Origin: Sweltsa coloradensis
Taxonomy: Eukaryota; Arthropoda; Insecta; Plecoptera; Chloroperlidae
Length of the DNA: 64,000 nucleotides
NCBI GenBank assembly: GCA_024449915.1
Contig: JAMZAV010001284.1
Span: forward strand, 169,501 to 233,500
Direction: 5' to 3'
Shown: in pieces, positions 1 to 13,600 of the stretch
Layout of the letters: each line of letters begins with the position of its first letter
Position numbering within the stretch: position 1 is the stretch's first letter
The notes under the pieces: model-generated
The model's input: the letters and a program-made list of their open reading frames with translations, nothing else
Told to the model about the DNA's origin: nothing
The model's database searches: none
Translations under genes and position numbers: made by a program

Positions 1-916
1 GTTCGACAAAATTCGGTTCGAATTTCGAACCGAACTCGAACCTCTCCGTGAAAGTGGTGAAAATGCTATTTCAGCACGTTTGAATATCCCGCGCCCTATA
101 GTATAAGTTCCAGCGATGGCCGATAGAGCGCATCACGCATATGCTCTCCAGCGCTCTCTATGGCAAACTAGTTTCCTCCAATCGCGACGCTCGGCGATGG
201 TGAATTTGACCTTCAAAGTCAGTGAAATGCAAGTCAAGATGGAAGGAACATAAAAATTGTCAAACCACGCAAACTACGAGTTTAAAAGACGTAAAAAAGT
301 GATCAAATGGAATATTCTCCACATTCTTTCTTCAGGATAGTTGATCGGAAATATTAGTGATATAGACGCAAGCAAACCAATAAAGGATGTTTATTTTCGA
401 TGCCATGTCCAGGCCTAGGCTTCCTAGCTAGCCTAGGCCTATTCACGTCTCCCGGTCCTCGCATCCAAATCCTGTTATTGTTTATCGTAATAAATGATGT
501 AGAAAGCTTTATCAACACAAAAGAAGAATCAGTTAAAAAGCTATGAAGTTTTGGTCAATTGGATAATAAAATTTGGCGTTAGCACGCAGCCTAGGCCTAG
601 GCCTAATTTTACACGCGTATGGCCTAGGCCCAGGCATGAATAGGCCCTAGACCTACACAAAGGCCTAGGCCTAGCTGGGCCTAGATTGTAGACTTGAAGG
701 GCCTAGGCCTAGGGCTTGTGTAAAAATTAAGAGTACGCTAGGCTAGGCCCCTAGGCCAAGCCTAGTAATTTACTAATTGTTGATTAGGTTTTATTTTTAT
801 TTAGTTTTAATTAATAAATATTCCTAGAGGCTCGGTTCGGTTCGAGGTTCGAAATTTTTCTCAAGGTTCGGTTCGAGGTTCGGTTCGAAAAAAAATTCAA
901 GGTTCGCACACCCCTA
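1..916. mobile_element. hAT-like element, right part (left end outside window)
   Basis: The right terminus reads GGTTCGCACACCCCTA (ends 916), preceded by repeated TTCGGTTCGAGG. The same TTCGGTTCGAA pattern opens the window. Internal sequence around 60-130 (ATGCTATTTCAGCACGTTTG, GCGATGGCCGA) is shared with the complete element at 33976-34997, which has an 8-bp target duplication. It also holds a dense CCTAGG block at 585-760. No coding sequence. Confidence 0.65.
585..765. repeat. Dense GGCCTA/CCTAGG hexamer block
   Basis: Irregular runs of CCTAGGCCTAGG, partly palindromic, within the hAT-like element. The same hexamer recurs all over the window in unrelated contexts (for example 5670-5790, 22005-22075, 34680-34720). 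Confidence 0.8.
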
Positions 917-1500
917 TTAAAGTATGATAAAATAAATAAGGTGCAGAAAATGTTTACGCAAAAGAGACCCTCACCAATATTAAAACCACGCAAAGTTACA
1001 GTCTTTTAAACGTATCTCAAGAAAGCTGCAAAACATTGAAAAAGTGATTAAAGGGAACCGGTAGTATGTAGTTTTGTTAGGCCTACAACTATATAATATC
1101 ATGCATGAACAAATACTCAAATACAATAATTTAAAAGGTTTTTATATGCATTTAAATCATCAAATAAGAACTCAAAACTTACTACTAGCACTACTAACTG
1201 CGTAACCTACTACTTAGTACTTACTAAATCTTGTATCATGCAGGCAATTGAATAGTTCTGTCAAAACCAAATCACCGTCATTCATCACTTTTTAAAAAAT
1301 TTGCAGCATTCTTTAAATACAACTAAAAACTGTAATTACTAATTAATTTCCCGTGCTTTAATATTGGCGGAGGTCTTTTGCCTAAATAAAACTCAGTTGG
1401 AATAGACTGTCAAGATGTAAGGCTAATAGCGCTAAGTAATAATACACTGAGAGTCGATACTCGGAGACATGCGATTAAACAAGTAGGCCAACAGCCCTAC

Positions 1501-1673
1501 CTTTGGAGGATTAATAAGCCTTCGGAAGAAGTAGATCTCGTCTTCATAGACTGCATGACTATGCGAGTATTTTCGAAGTCCTTCGCGGGGCAATGGTCTC
1601 ACTTGTCGACGAGCTTCGTCATAGATTGATTCGCAGATGAAGACATCGCATTCGGGTATTTCTGTTGGACGGC
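1501..1673 (-). CDS. PBRM1: PBRM1 exon E17: end of BAH2
   Basis: 173 bp, phase 1 to 0. It encodes (C)RPTEIPECDVFICES, then EDEIYFFRRLINPPK, the end of BAH2. The intron to E16 is only 183 bp, the shortest seen. The next exon must lie below the window start, since nothing coding follows between 1500 and 1. Confidence 0.95.
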
Positions 1674-4600
1674 CTGCAAAACAATAAACAAAGATTAACA
1701 TTGCAAGAAACGGCAAGAATATTTTTTAATTTAAAATAAACAAATAACAAAACACAATTCATTACCTAAACTACTCAGTTACAATGACTAGTATTGCCCT
1801 CCTTTGTAAATCATGTAAAATAAATAAATAACGTGAATAATAAAACATGGTCTTACATGATATGTATTCTCCTTGTTCAAGCACTGCACACTTGCCCACA
1901 ATGCTAGTGATGAGATTTGTGTCATCCAGTGTGCTTAGAAACACCTCTTGCTTGTAGAACAAGCGGTTGGGAGCTTGAGGAATCTCTGGGGCAGTTACAA
2001 GCCAGGGGCCTTGGAAGTAGCACACACCTCTGCAATCACATAATGAAGACATGAAATATGCAACAGAACCACATTAACGGAAGTACTCATGTCAATGATC
2101 TGATTAACGATGGGCAAACATTCAAAATTCTAAACTTAAACTAAACAAAAAGAATTAAGGCTCATTCATAACCAACTTAGGCCTCTAACTTAGCAGCTAA
2201 CTTAGCCTCTAACTTTAGGTTGCTGTTCATGATAGATATTTAGGCCGCTAACTTAACAGCCACTGCCTCCTAGATGTTGCTCGTGGCAGAGTGCTTTACA
2301 GCCATACCGTCGCCTCTAACTTTAGGTGGCTGTGCATGATAGATGTTTTTAAACCAATCACAACACAGATTTGCAGTGTTTACTTTTATCGCGCCAATGC
2401 TTGACATACAATAACATTCAGCATTCAGTAAGTAGGCCTAGCCTAGCTCTACTTAGGTAGCATTATAGAATTGATTGACTATAGACTGTACAGTTTATTA
2501 AACAATAATTGATGGTAAAAATAATAAACGTATTTATTTAAGACAACGTGACGTAAGCCTTACATAACCTCACATGGCCTAGCCCTAGCTGGGGGCTAGG
2601 CCTAGTACCGCAATAAACGTTAATAATACTGACGGTCAGTTGACATTTCTGCCCCAATCGATAGCCAAATGTTTTCTTTTATATTCTTATCTTTGTATAA
2701 AGACGAAGATTTTACATATAGCAGTGGCCTTTTCATGAATTCGTTCAATAGCTTTTCATCGAACAATAGGTGATGTTCCTTGGGATCCATTTTTGCTGTT
2801 TGTTTACGTTTTCAATCGGATATGACCGGAAATTGTCGGCTCAAGTCTCTCTCTGATTGGTTAAAAGCTTAATGTTAAGTTAGCTGCTAAGTAAAACCTT
2901 GGAGTTTGCAAACATTCGGTTGCTGATAAGTGTAAGTTAAAGGCTAAGTTTGGTCATGAACAGACGTGTTGTTTTCCATAAGACAAACCTTTAAGTTAGA
3001 GGCTAAGTTAGCTACTAAGTTGGTTGTGAATGGCCCTTTAAACTAAACAAGGTTTATTTCAATTCTAAATTTATCAAAATCTCAAACTTTACCAAACTTT
3101 GTTTTGAATTTAGCTTTCTTTTGTGTACTACCTTGCTTAAATTATGCCATTTAAAATAAATAATGACACCGAAAATAGGATGAGCCTAGATAATAACGTG
3201 AGAGTTTTACACTTTGTAACAATTCCTTTTTCTTCCTAATTTTGAATAAGTGAAAGTTTGATTTGGTTTGAGTTAAAAATTCAGAACTGGTTTCGTTCAG
3301 AAGTACAAGCTCATTTGAAAAGTAAAAAACAAAGGTTCACCCATCCCTCGGTTTGATGTTGTAGGCCTACTGAATTAAATTAAGGTGTGCGAGTGCTTCT
3401 TAAATCAAGCCAAGTTTGCTTTCAATCTCAACATTTGAGCTAAGCCACATGAAAACAGTACTCACTGCTTATTTGTCCAAATGGAGTCCACTTGTGCTAT
3501 CAGCTTTCTCCCGCTGTCAGTGCGCACAAAAACACAATCTCCTGTGCGTATTGGACCACATTCGGTCACATATTGCTCGTAGTAAGTGCACCCTTCCATG
3601 CCATGAGGATTTAACACCTCAACATTCTGTGGGGAAAACAAATTTAGAGAGTTAAATTTAACGTTTCTTGTCCGGTCCTCATCATTCAAGCAGGAAATAA
3701 AGAAATATCTAGCTCCAGCAAGTTGAACTCTGAGCAAAGGAGAAAGTACCTACTTAATTTGTCTGCGTGAGAAAGAGAGGGATAGTGAGACAGCATTTTA
3801 GTGATTATGTCAAGAGTTGATGATGGATTGATGGTCTAGTTTGCCAAAAATGCAGGGAGTACGTAGAAAGTTCATAGACCAATAATAGTCTTAGTAAATG
3901 TAAATAGTGAAACCTCTATCCATAGTTTCTCAAACTACTGTTTTCCTGCATCTATAGTGTTTTGTATGCACTCCCATAATAAGCTTTATTGTTATTTTCT
4001 ATTTGATCCATAGTTTTTCCGGATCCATAGTTTTTTTCAAGTACTCCCCTGAAAAACGATGCATAGAGGTTTCACAACTAAATATACTTTTTATTTATTT
4101 TTTATGTTGCATTGTTCAGAGCAATCACGAATAAAACTCTTTAAGAGTGTTATGTTATACTTATTTCCACCACAAAACTTTTGAAATTCATTAAATTGTG
4201 AAGCAGTAGCCTATACAAATCTAATGTAAACCATCTTACACACATATTTTTGACAATAAATCACTTCAAAGAGAGATTCATATTCTACATGACTGGACAG
4301 TTATCAAGGATGCATCCACAAAACTATAATCCCAAATTCAAAATGCACTATAGGGAGCAAGAGATGTGCTTGCATGATTTGCCAGACTTTGTACTGCAAG
4401 CAATACTTGTGAGATACGTTTTTAAATTTTTATTACACTCCACAGACAAATTCATAACTTGGCCAACATGATTGAAGTGTGGTTTTGATGAAAGCCTTAC
4501 TCTAGAATAAATAGGTGCAGCAAGTGACTCACAGGTTTCTCCTTGTGGATGAACTTCTCCCTCTCTTCCAGTTCTGCGATCTCTTCCTTGTGCTTCTCAA

Positions 4601-7600
4601 CTCGCTCCCGGAACACCGACATCACTCGGCGTAGCTCGAGAGGCTCCTCCCGTGGGATCAGGCCCTTCTCGCTGCCAGGCCAAATCTGCAATGTAGGAAC
4701 ACTCATTATCAACCTTCTCCCTTAGAACCAGGCCAGGCATTTCAGAATAATCCCTCAGAAAGACAGGACCACACTTGAACTTCTGTGATAACTGATAAGT
4801 GATAACCTATGCCTACATGTTTGTCTTGAGGTCCTGCAAACAATTTGTCAAGTTCTAGAATAAATTGAAACTTTAAGTGTGTTCTACAAATCTAGATAGG
4901 CTAGATCTGTATGATTATTGATTATTGATTATGTACAAGAGTGGAGGACCCTGGTTGGAGCTGTAAATAGGGATGGGCAAACGTTCGAAATTCCGAACTC
5001 AAACCGAACTTTTTTTGAAGTTCGGTTCGGTTCGAGTTCGAAATTTGAAGTTCGAGTTCGTGATTTATCAAAATTACGAACTTGCTCCGAACTTTTAAAC
5101 TTGCCGCTGTCGCGCGCGAGAGAATCCTCAAATGGTGAGGCAGTATTATTCATTCGACTATCGATTTCCTGCGATATTTTCGATAATTGAAATGGAAGCA
5201 GCTCTCCACCAATTGCGTGCCTTCTAATGTTCGACTAGTCGATTCGCAGCAATAATTCGATACATCATGAATGTATCCACCAATGAGAAAGCTGCTAATA
5301 TAAGACGCCAAGACGAGACGCTGTGACATTTACGACGATATTAACGATGTTTTATAGAGCAACAAGTAGGCCTATTATTTGGAATCACTGAACAATGATT
5401 AAAGACCGATTAACCACGTTTATATGCAATTATGTTAACAAATTAATTTCTCGCAGGCAAGTTTTAACCACATTTGCGTCAGCTTACACTCCTTAATACG
5501 ATGTCGATAAGCTACATAACCTCAAAATAGATCGTCATTTCACGTTTGTTATTCAAAGTTAGATAACAATAACATGCCCATGCTCTAGGCCTAATAAAAT
5601 TTAATAGTTGCGGTATTTAGACGAGAACTGGCCGCGATTTCACAACAATCTTTGTTAGGTTAGGTTTATGGACTAGGCCTAGACCTAGGCTAGGTACATA
5701 GGGAATAGTTTTGACTTAGGGGCTAAGGTTAGGCTAGGGCTAGGCCAAGTAAGGAAAAGCCTAGGCCTAGCCTAGGTAAGCCTAGAATATAGAAGATAAT
5801 AGGAGACTAAACATGTTTTATAAGCTCTTATCTAGACCAAGACCAAGACAAGGGTGCTGTGCCAAAAGGGCTAGGCTAGACAATCCTGTTGATGAAATAG
5901 ATCTCGATAGTAGGGAGATATATAGCCTTAGCCTAGACATTTAAGTATGCCCAATTGAAATTCCAACCTCCCTGTTTTTGGTTTTAAGCAGAATTTTTTA
6001 AGTTCGGTTCGAGTTCGAAGTTCGAAACTTTTTTTTACAGAAGTTCGAGTTCGGTTCGAAACTTAAAAAACCAAGGTTCGCCCATCCCTAGCTGTAAAGC
6101 TGCAGCTACTCCTAGTAAAATAGTGAATTAAAGAAGTATGAACAAATTTAAGCCCAAATTAAGTCGAACTCGTTTCATGCAACAACCTACTATTTTTGGA
6201 CTTCTTTTTCCTTTCCCCACTCATTCACTCAATTGGCATAAATTAGTTAAATCTTTGTTTTTACCGTTGTTACACATTCCATTTTGCTATTAATTTTTCT
6301 GTGTGATTTTCAGCTGATTCTGTCAGTTGGCAACATGTCATTTGCAGACACGTACGGCGAGCTCTAGTTTTGAGAATCGAAGCTGCTTGAAGCATAGCTC
6401 ACGGCCACTCGACTGGCTTCATTGCGAAGTCATGCCATAAGGTGCACAGAAGCTGGGAATTCCCTCTCTCTTCCCCTAAGTAACGTAACAAGTACGAAAT
6501 GTACTCTGATACCTACGTCACTAACCAACAATGAATGCTAGTGTAAGTTTAAGTGTAAGTGAACTAAAAAATATAAGCCTACCGACATGTAGGCCCTACA
6601 CAAAATTAATGAATCTGTGGCTGTGAACAGATAAACACACTTTAATGTTTGCCTGGCTTATTATTAGCGATAAAAATTGAAAAATACAGGCAGGCTACCG
6701 ATAATTTAAGTAAATTAATATTAGGCCTCCGCCTATTGTTAAAATTAACTAGGAAAATGCTTAAGTCCCGCCGCGTTGTTGGATGAGCGTAATTGGTGCA
6801 TTGAGCTGCCATGTGTTATGCGGATTTTCTGTTGTTCTGTGAAAAAATTACTAAGTTGAAGATTTTTTTAAATTAATTTAAATCAAATAAAAAATAAACT
6901 TAAATTTTTAATTTTTTTAATTAATCGTAATTTTTAAAAAAGAAAAAATTCGTAAAATTGCGATTTTCATAACAACTAATTATTGAATTGCGCTCAAATT
7001 TCACACGAATATATTAATTCATAAAATTAAGGTTCTGTAAAAAAATTATTACAATCGGTTAAAGCATGTAGGTATAAGACAAAGAATTGTTTTAAAAAAG
7101 AAAAAACCCGTTAAATTTCGATTTTCATGAGAAATAATTTTTCGATTGCGCTCAAATTTCACACGAATATCTTAATTCATAAAATTATGGTTCTGTGAAA
7201 AACTCATTAAAATCGGATAAAGCATGTAGGTGTTATAAGTCGAAGAAATTTTTAAAAAATCGAAAAAAATCGTAAAATTGTGATTTTCATGAGAAATAAT
7301 TTTTCGATTGCGCTCAAAAACGTGGCAGTTCTAAGTTCAGAGATTTCGAAGGTCTCCAGAAAATTTCATTGCAATTGGAGTATCGGTTTAGCCGAATCGT
7401 GCTGACAAACACACAATAATACAGAAAAAAAAAACATTCCGGATTTTTTTCTCCAGTGTAGTGAAATGGAATCTTCGCTTCGCTCGCTACGCTCATCCAA
7501 AAAATGTAGATCAGCTTTTCAATAAGAATTAAGAGCATGACAACCATTGGGTAATAATGTGCCCTCTATTTAGTTAGGCAAATGTCCCATTTCTTTCGCA

Positions 7601-10600
7601 GCACCCCCACAATATAATCCACGAGCCACCACTGATGAACAACACAATTTACATCACAATTGGTTGGTTAAGTTAGCACATCTTCACTTATGTATAGTGA
7701 CCCTGAAAAATAGAAAATAAAAAAGTCTTCATTTAGTTATAAAAAATCTCTAATTTCAGCATAAAAACTCAAAAAAAAAGGCTCCATTTCACCTAAAAAA
7801 ATAAACTTTTTCTAACTACAGTAGGGGTTTCTGGATAATTCGAGCCGGGCCGAAATAAAATTATTTAAAAATAATTAAATGAAAGGTACTCGAGTTCTGG
7901 ACGCTAGCCGTGCATTATGGAGCGAGTAGAACGCCACAGGCCCACAGCTGACTGAGTGCTGTCTGTACCGCTCGAGCGAGACGAGGCTAGCCGGCCGGCT
8001 GACTCCCCTCCCAACCCCCTCGCCACCAACGCGCCCTTACAATGACCCGAGCATCTACAGACGGCCTTGCTAGTGCATTGCCCCAGCATTCTTCAGTACA
8101 GTCACATCCCCTATCTGTGGTAGTGTGTTTCGTACCCCGTGTTTGTTTTTATTACGCGCAGTGCAGTGCAGTGCAGTGCTATTGTTTAAACTAGGAAAAC
8201 GCTTAAGTCCCGCCGCGTTGTTGGATGAGCGTATATGGTGCATTGAGATGCCATGTGTTACGCGGATTTTCTGTTGTTCCGTGAAAAAATCATTACTAAG
8301 TAGAATTTTTTTTTTAATTAAATTAAATTATATAAAAAATTAACTTAATTTTTATTATTAAATTAAATTAAATAAAAAATTAACTTAATTGTTTTAATTA
8401 ATCGTAATTTTTTAAAAAGAAAAAAATCGTAAAATTGCAATTTGCATAAGAAATAATTATTCGATTGCGCTCAAATTTAACACGAATATATTAATTCATG
8501 AAATTAAGGTTCTGTAAAAAAATCATTACAATAGGATAAAGCATGTAGGTGTTATAAGTCAAAGAATTGTTTTTAAAAAGAAAAAAAAACATAAAATTTT
8601 GATTTTCATGAGAAATAATTTTTCGATTACCCTCAAATTTCACACGAATATCTTAATTCATAAAATTAAGGTTCTGTGAAAAAATCATTACAATCGGATA
8701 AAGCATGTAGATGTTATAAGTCGAAGAAATTTTTTTTAAATCGAAAAAAATCGTAAAATTGCGTTTTTTATGTAAAAAAATTTCCCGATTGCGCTCAAAA
8801 ACGTGGCATTTCTAAGTTCAGAGATTTCGAAGGTCTCCATAAAATTTCATTGCAATCGGAGTATCGGTTTAGCCGGAATCGTGTTAACAAACACACAAAA
8901 ATACAGAGAAAAAAAAAAAAAAAAAAAAACATTCCGGATTTTTTTCTCCAGTGTAGTGAAATGGAATCTTCGCTTCGCTCGCTACGCTCATCCAACAATG
9001 GAAAAGGCAAAACGACATAAATATAAAAGTGTTTGTAAAAACGTTAGGTCAGTAAGTAAGAATGGTACTGCTATCTTTGATGACACATACTGAAGAGCCA
9101 CGACTATTTTTTTACGTAATAAAACTTCATATTTCATTGGGACAAATCTTTGTTTTGTTTATTTTACAGTGATAACTCAATCTCCAATTCACTCCGCTTA
9201 CACTCCTCTCTCTCTCTCTCTCTGCCTCACGCGCGCTCTCGCTGTTTTTCTCGACACATGCTACTTTCACAATCTCTTGAGCTCTTCCTCTCCCTGTCTC
9301 TCTCTGCCGAATGCGCGCTCTCACTCTCTCTCGATGCATGCAGCCAGCCACAAGGTCGTGAGCACGGGGCCATAAAGAGAATATCTCTCAGTCTTAATCC
9401 GCTCACTCTCTTTCTCTCGATGTATGCAGCCAGCCACAAGGTCGAGCTGGTCTGTTCTTATCGCTTTTAAAGCCATAAAGAGAAGTATTTATGACAGCGG
9501 AAGGGTCACGAATGATACACACACTAACCATTGGCATTAATGTATCAAAATACACAATAAAAAAACATTTTCCGTCTAATCCGAGGTTTTCACTAATCCG
9601 GGCTATACCCGGACACAATTAGCCCGAATTAGCAAGGCTCTACTGTATTTTTTTCAAATTCAGCGTATTTTTTAATTTCCCGCTGTTAAGTTTCAAATGT
9701 ACTTCGTTCATTCTACTTCGTAGATCAAGAAACAAAGTTTCTATAGTTTGTATTTGTTATGTTGCCAACCCTGCAGGACGAATGTGTGGTGTGACGTCAC
9801 CAGCAGCTCACCAGCTGTTTTAGTGGCCTACTTTCTCGCGAGAACATAGAAAATACTTGGAAAACGGGGGGAAAAACTGACGATTTTGCCCAAATTTTGC
9901 AAAAGACAATAGATGCATAGATCAGATGTATAATGCAACTACAATTCAGAGATTAGAATGTACCCGTCCTGATGGTCTAGTGGTTAAGACGCCTGACTGG
10001 AATGCGGGAGATCCGTGGTTCGATTCCCGGTTGGGACGGACTTTTTTAATTTCTGAATTGTAGTAAATAATAACAATAGAACTGGCTGTATTTTGCCTTA
10101 AAAGTAAAAACAGGTCTAATTTTGCTCCATTTTGCAAACGTTTTTTGACGATTTAAGGGCCCAAAGTGGTTAATTTGTCCACAAAAATGTGTTTCTCACA
10201 ATCTGGAAAATTTTGCCTAAAAACCATTCGCAAAATTTTGGGGTCCCTACATATGTAGTATGTAGTACTGCCCAGATTGCCTACCTTAATTTTCTTGAAG
10301 GCACGTGCTCTAGTTGAATACCTAGACTCACACACGTAGACATCTTTTTCAGCAAAAGCTTCTGGACGTAAACGGAAGTAGTCTTTCACAAAGAGAACAC
10401 AGCATGTACCCTTTACTTGATCCAATGGAATAGCAATATGCTGGTCACTTTTAAACAGCTCCTAAAACAAGAAAAGTTTACAAAAAATGATATAAAACAA
10501 TTCTAGGGCTGCCCAACAATATCGATAATTTGATACGATATCGATACATGAAGAAAAAAATTCGATATCGATATGAAAATGTATATCGTTTGATTAAATT

Positions 10601-13600
10601 TTTTTTTTTTTTTTTTTAATCAAGAAATGGTTGGTGTGGCAGTGAGTTATGGTTCTGCAGTGCTGTTCCTTCCCCCCCCCCCCCCACGCCACCAACTACA
10701 TATTGATAAGTCAGTTTGGCTTCGGGCCAAGACTCTTGCTGCTTTGTTTTATTTATCTTATCAGATAAGATAACAAGAACACATGTGTAATCTCATTCAT
10801 ATCAGCAAAGCATAAGAGCCAGCTCAAGTTGTTACACTCAAGTATTGTTGTGATTGTTCTTCATGGGACGGACATTGGCATGTCTGTATTGCCGGCGGGG
10901 CCTTAGCTTTGTTCCTGCACTAGGATTTTTGCAGTTACGAAAAAAAATTTTTTTCGGGAAAAAAAAAATCGAAAAAATGTAAATTTTTTTCATAAGAAAT
11001 AATTTTTCGATTGCGCTCAAAAACGTGGCAGTTCTAAGTTCAGAGATTTCGAAGGTCTCCAGAAAATTTCATTGCAATTGGAGTATCGGTTTAGCCAGAA
11101 TCGTGCTGACAAACACACAATAATACAGGAAAAAAAAAAAACATTCCGAATTTTTTTCTCCAGTGTAGTGAAATGGAATCTTCGCTTCGCTCGCTACGCT
11201 CATCCAAAAAATGTAGATCAGCTTTTCAATAAGAATTAAGAGCATGACAACCATTGGGTAATAATGTGCCCTCTATTTAGTTAGGCAAATGTCCCATTTC
11301 TTTCGCAGCACCCCCACAATATAATCCACGAGCCACCACTGATGAACAACACAATTTACATCACAATTGGTTGGTTAAGTTAGCACATCTTCACTTATGT
11401 ATAGTGACCCTGAAAAATAGAAAATAAAAAAGTCTTTCATTTAGTTATAAAAAATCTCTAATTTCAGCATAAAAACTCAAAAAAAAAGGCTCCATTTCAC
11501 CTAAAAAAAATAAACTTTTTCTAACTACAGTAGGGGTTTCTGGATAATTCGAGCCGGGCCGAAATAAAATTATTTAAAAATAATTAAATGAAAGGTACTC
11601 GAGTTCTGGACGCTAGCCGTGCATTATGGAGCGAGTAGAACGCCACAGGCCCACAGCTGACTGAGTGCTGTCTGTACCGCTCGAGCGAGACGAGGCTAGC
11701 CGGCCGGCTGACTCCCCTCCCAACCCCCTCGCCACCAACGCGCCCTTACAATGACCCGAGCATCTACAGACGCTTGCTAGTGCATTGCCCCAGCATTCTT
11801 CAGTACAGTCACATCCCCTATCTGTGGTAGGTGTTTTCGTACCCCGTGTTTGTTTTTATTACGCGCAGTGCAGTGCAGTGCAGTGCTATTGTTTAAACTA
11901 GGAAAACGCTTAAGTCCCGCCGCGTTGTTGGATGAGCGTATATGGTGCATTGAGATGCCATGTGTTACGCGGATTTTCTGTTGTTCCGTGAAAAAATCAT
12001 TACTAAGTAGAATTTTTTTTTTAATTAAATTAAATTATATAAAAAATTAACTTAATTTTTATTGTTAAATTAAATAAAATAAAAAATTAACTTAATTGTT
12101 TTAATTAATCGTAATTTTTTAAAAAGAAAAAAAATCGTAAAATTGCAATTTGCATAAGAAATAATTATTCGATTGCGCTCAAATTTAACACGAATATATT
12201 AATTCATGAAATTAAGGTTCTGTAAAAAAATCATTACAATAGGATAAAGCATGTAGGTGTTATAAGTCAAAGAATTGTTTTTAAAAAGAAAAAAAAAACA
12301 TAAAATTTTGATTTTCATGAGAAATAATTTTAGATTACCCTCAAATTTCACACGAATATCTTAATTCATAAAATTAAGGTTCTGTGAAAAAATCATTACA
12401 ATCGAATAAAGCATGTAGATGTTATAAGTCGAAGAAATTTGTTTTAAATCGAAAAAAATCGTAAAATTGCGTTTTTTATGTAAAAAAATTTCCCGATTGC
12501 GCTCAAAAACGTGGCAGTTCTAAGTTCAGAGATTTCGAAGGTCTCCATAAAATTTCATTGCAATCGGAGTATCGGTTTAGCCGGAATCGTGTTAACAAAC
12601 ACACAAAAATACAGAGAAAAAAAAAAAAAAAAAAAACATTCCGGATTTTTTTCTCCAGTGTAGTGAAATGGAATCTTCGCTTCGCTCGCTACGCTCATCC
12701 AACAATGGAAAAGGCAAAACGACATAAATATAAAAGTGTTTGTAAAAACGTTAGGTCAGTAAGTAAGAATGGTACTGCTATCTTTGATGACACATACTGA
12801 AGAGCCACGACTATTTTTTTACGTAATAAAACTTCATATTTCATTGGGACAAATCTTTGTTTTGTTTATTTTACAGTGATAACTCAATCTCCAATTCACT
12901 TCCGCTTAACACTCCTCTCTTTTTTCAAGATACTCTATACTAGATATATACCCAAAACTTGCAGTAAACTTTAAGCATAACAAAAAAAATTTCACTTCAG
13001 ATCACTTATACCTAAAAAACTCGTTTTACATCAGAATATTTTTAGCCATAACAGATACGTAAATTAGCCTACAATTTGAATACAGGCAAGTTATTTAAAA
13101 ATTGTAAACCATTTTACATATTTTATTATATCCTACTAGTTTCACGTTAACTGTAACTAGGGATGTGCAAAGTGCAAACCCACTTTTTTTTAATTTCAAA
13201 CTTAACTCAAACTTTCCCAGTTGAAAAACAAACTTTGAACTTAACTCGGGAAGTGCCAACGTCGATATTATCGACGTTTGGATCGTCGCGCGAAGTGCCA
13301 GCGTCGATTTTATCGACCTTTGGAAATATGCGCGTTTCCATGGTATAATCGACTAGTGTCGCTATCTAGAAGCGGAGTTGAGTACTACGTGAGTATGTTC
13401 ACGTTATAGACGCAAAGATTTTCTTTAGAAGGCCGTGTAAATAAATAAATACGAATCCAAAAGGCCGTGATATAATCGTCTGTTTTGTGAGGGAAAGACA
13501 TGGCATCTCAGCGCGTGTTTGCTAAGTCAAAAAGAGGGCTGAATGATTCAGATTTGTCACATTTATTGGACGAGGGAAGTGATTTCGATATTGAGGAAGG

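Larger units (their letters stand above)
7819..9645. mobile_element. pogo/Tigger-like element with TA duplication
   Basis: CAGTAGGGGTTTCTGGATAA on the left and, inverted, CAGTAGAGCCTTGCTAATTC on the right, each next to TA. It sits inside a sequence whose uninterrupted homologue is seen at 33661-35160, which confirms the insertion point. Carries (CT)n tracts (9205-9320) but no transposase. Confidence 0.65.

Noticed and set aside
9127..9470. Several 60-106 codon ORFs on both strands
   Set aside because: They come from CT-rich low-complexity sequence, have no domains and overlap each other.
9966..10038. Functional tRNA with anticodon GGA
   Set aside because: The T-stem pairs poorly, and the sequence sits inside a small insertion with inverted arms and a duplication.
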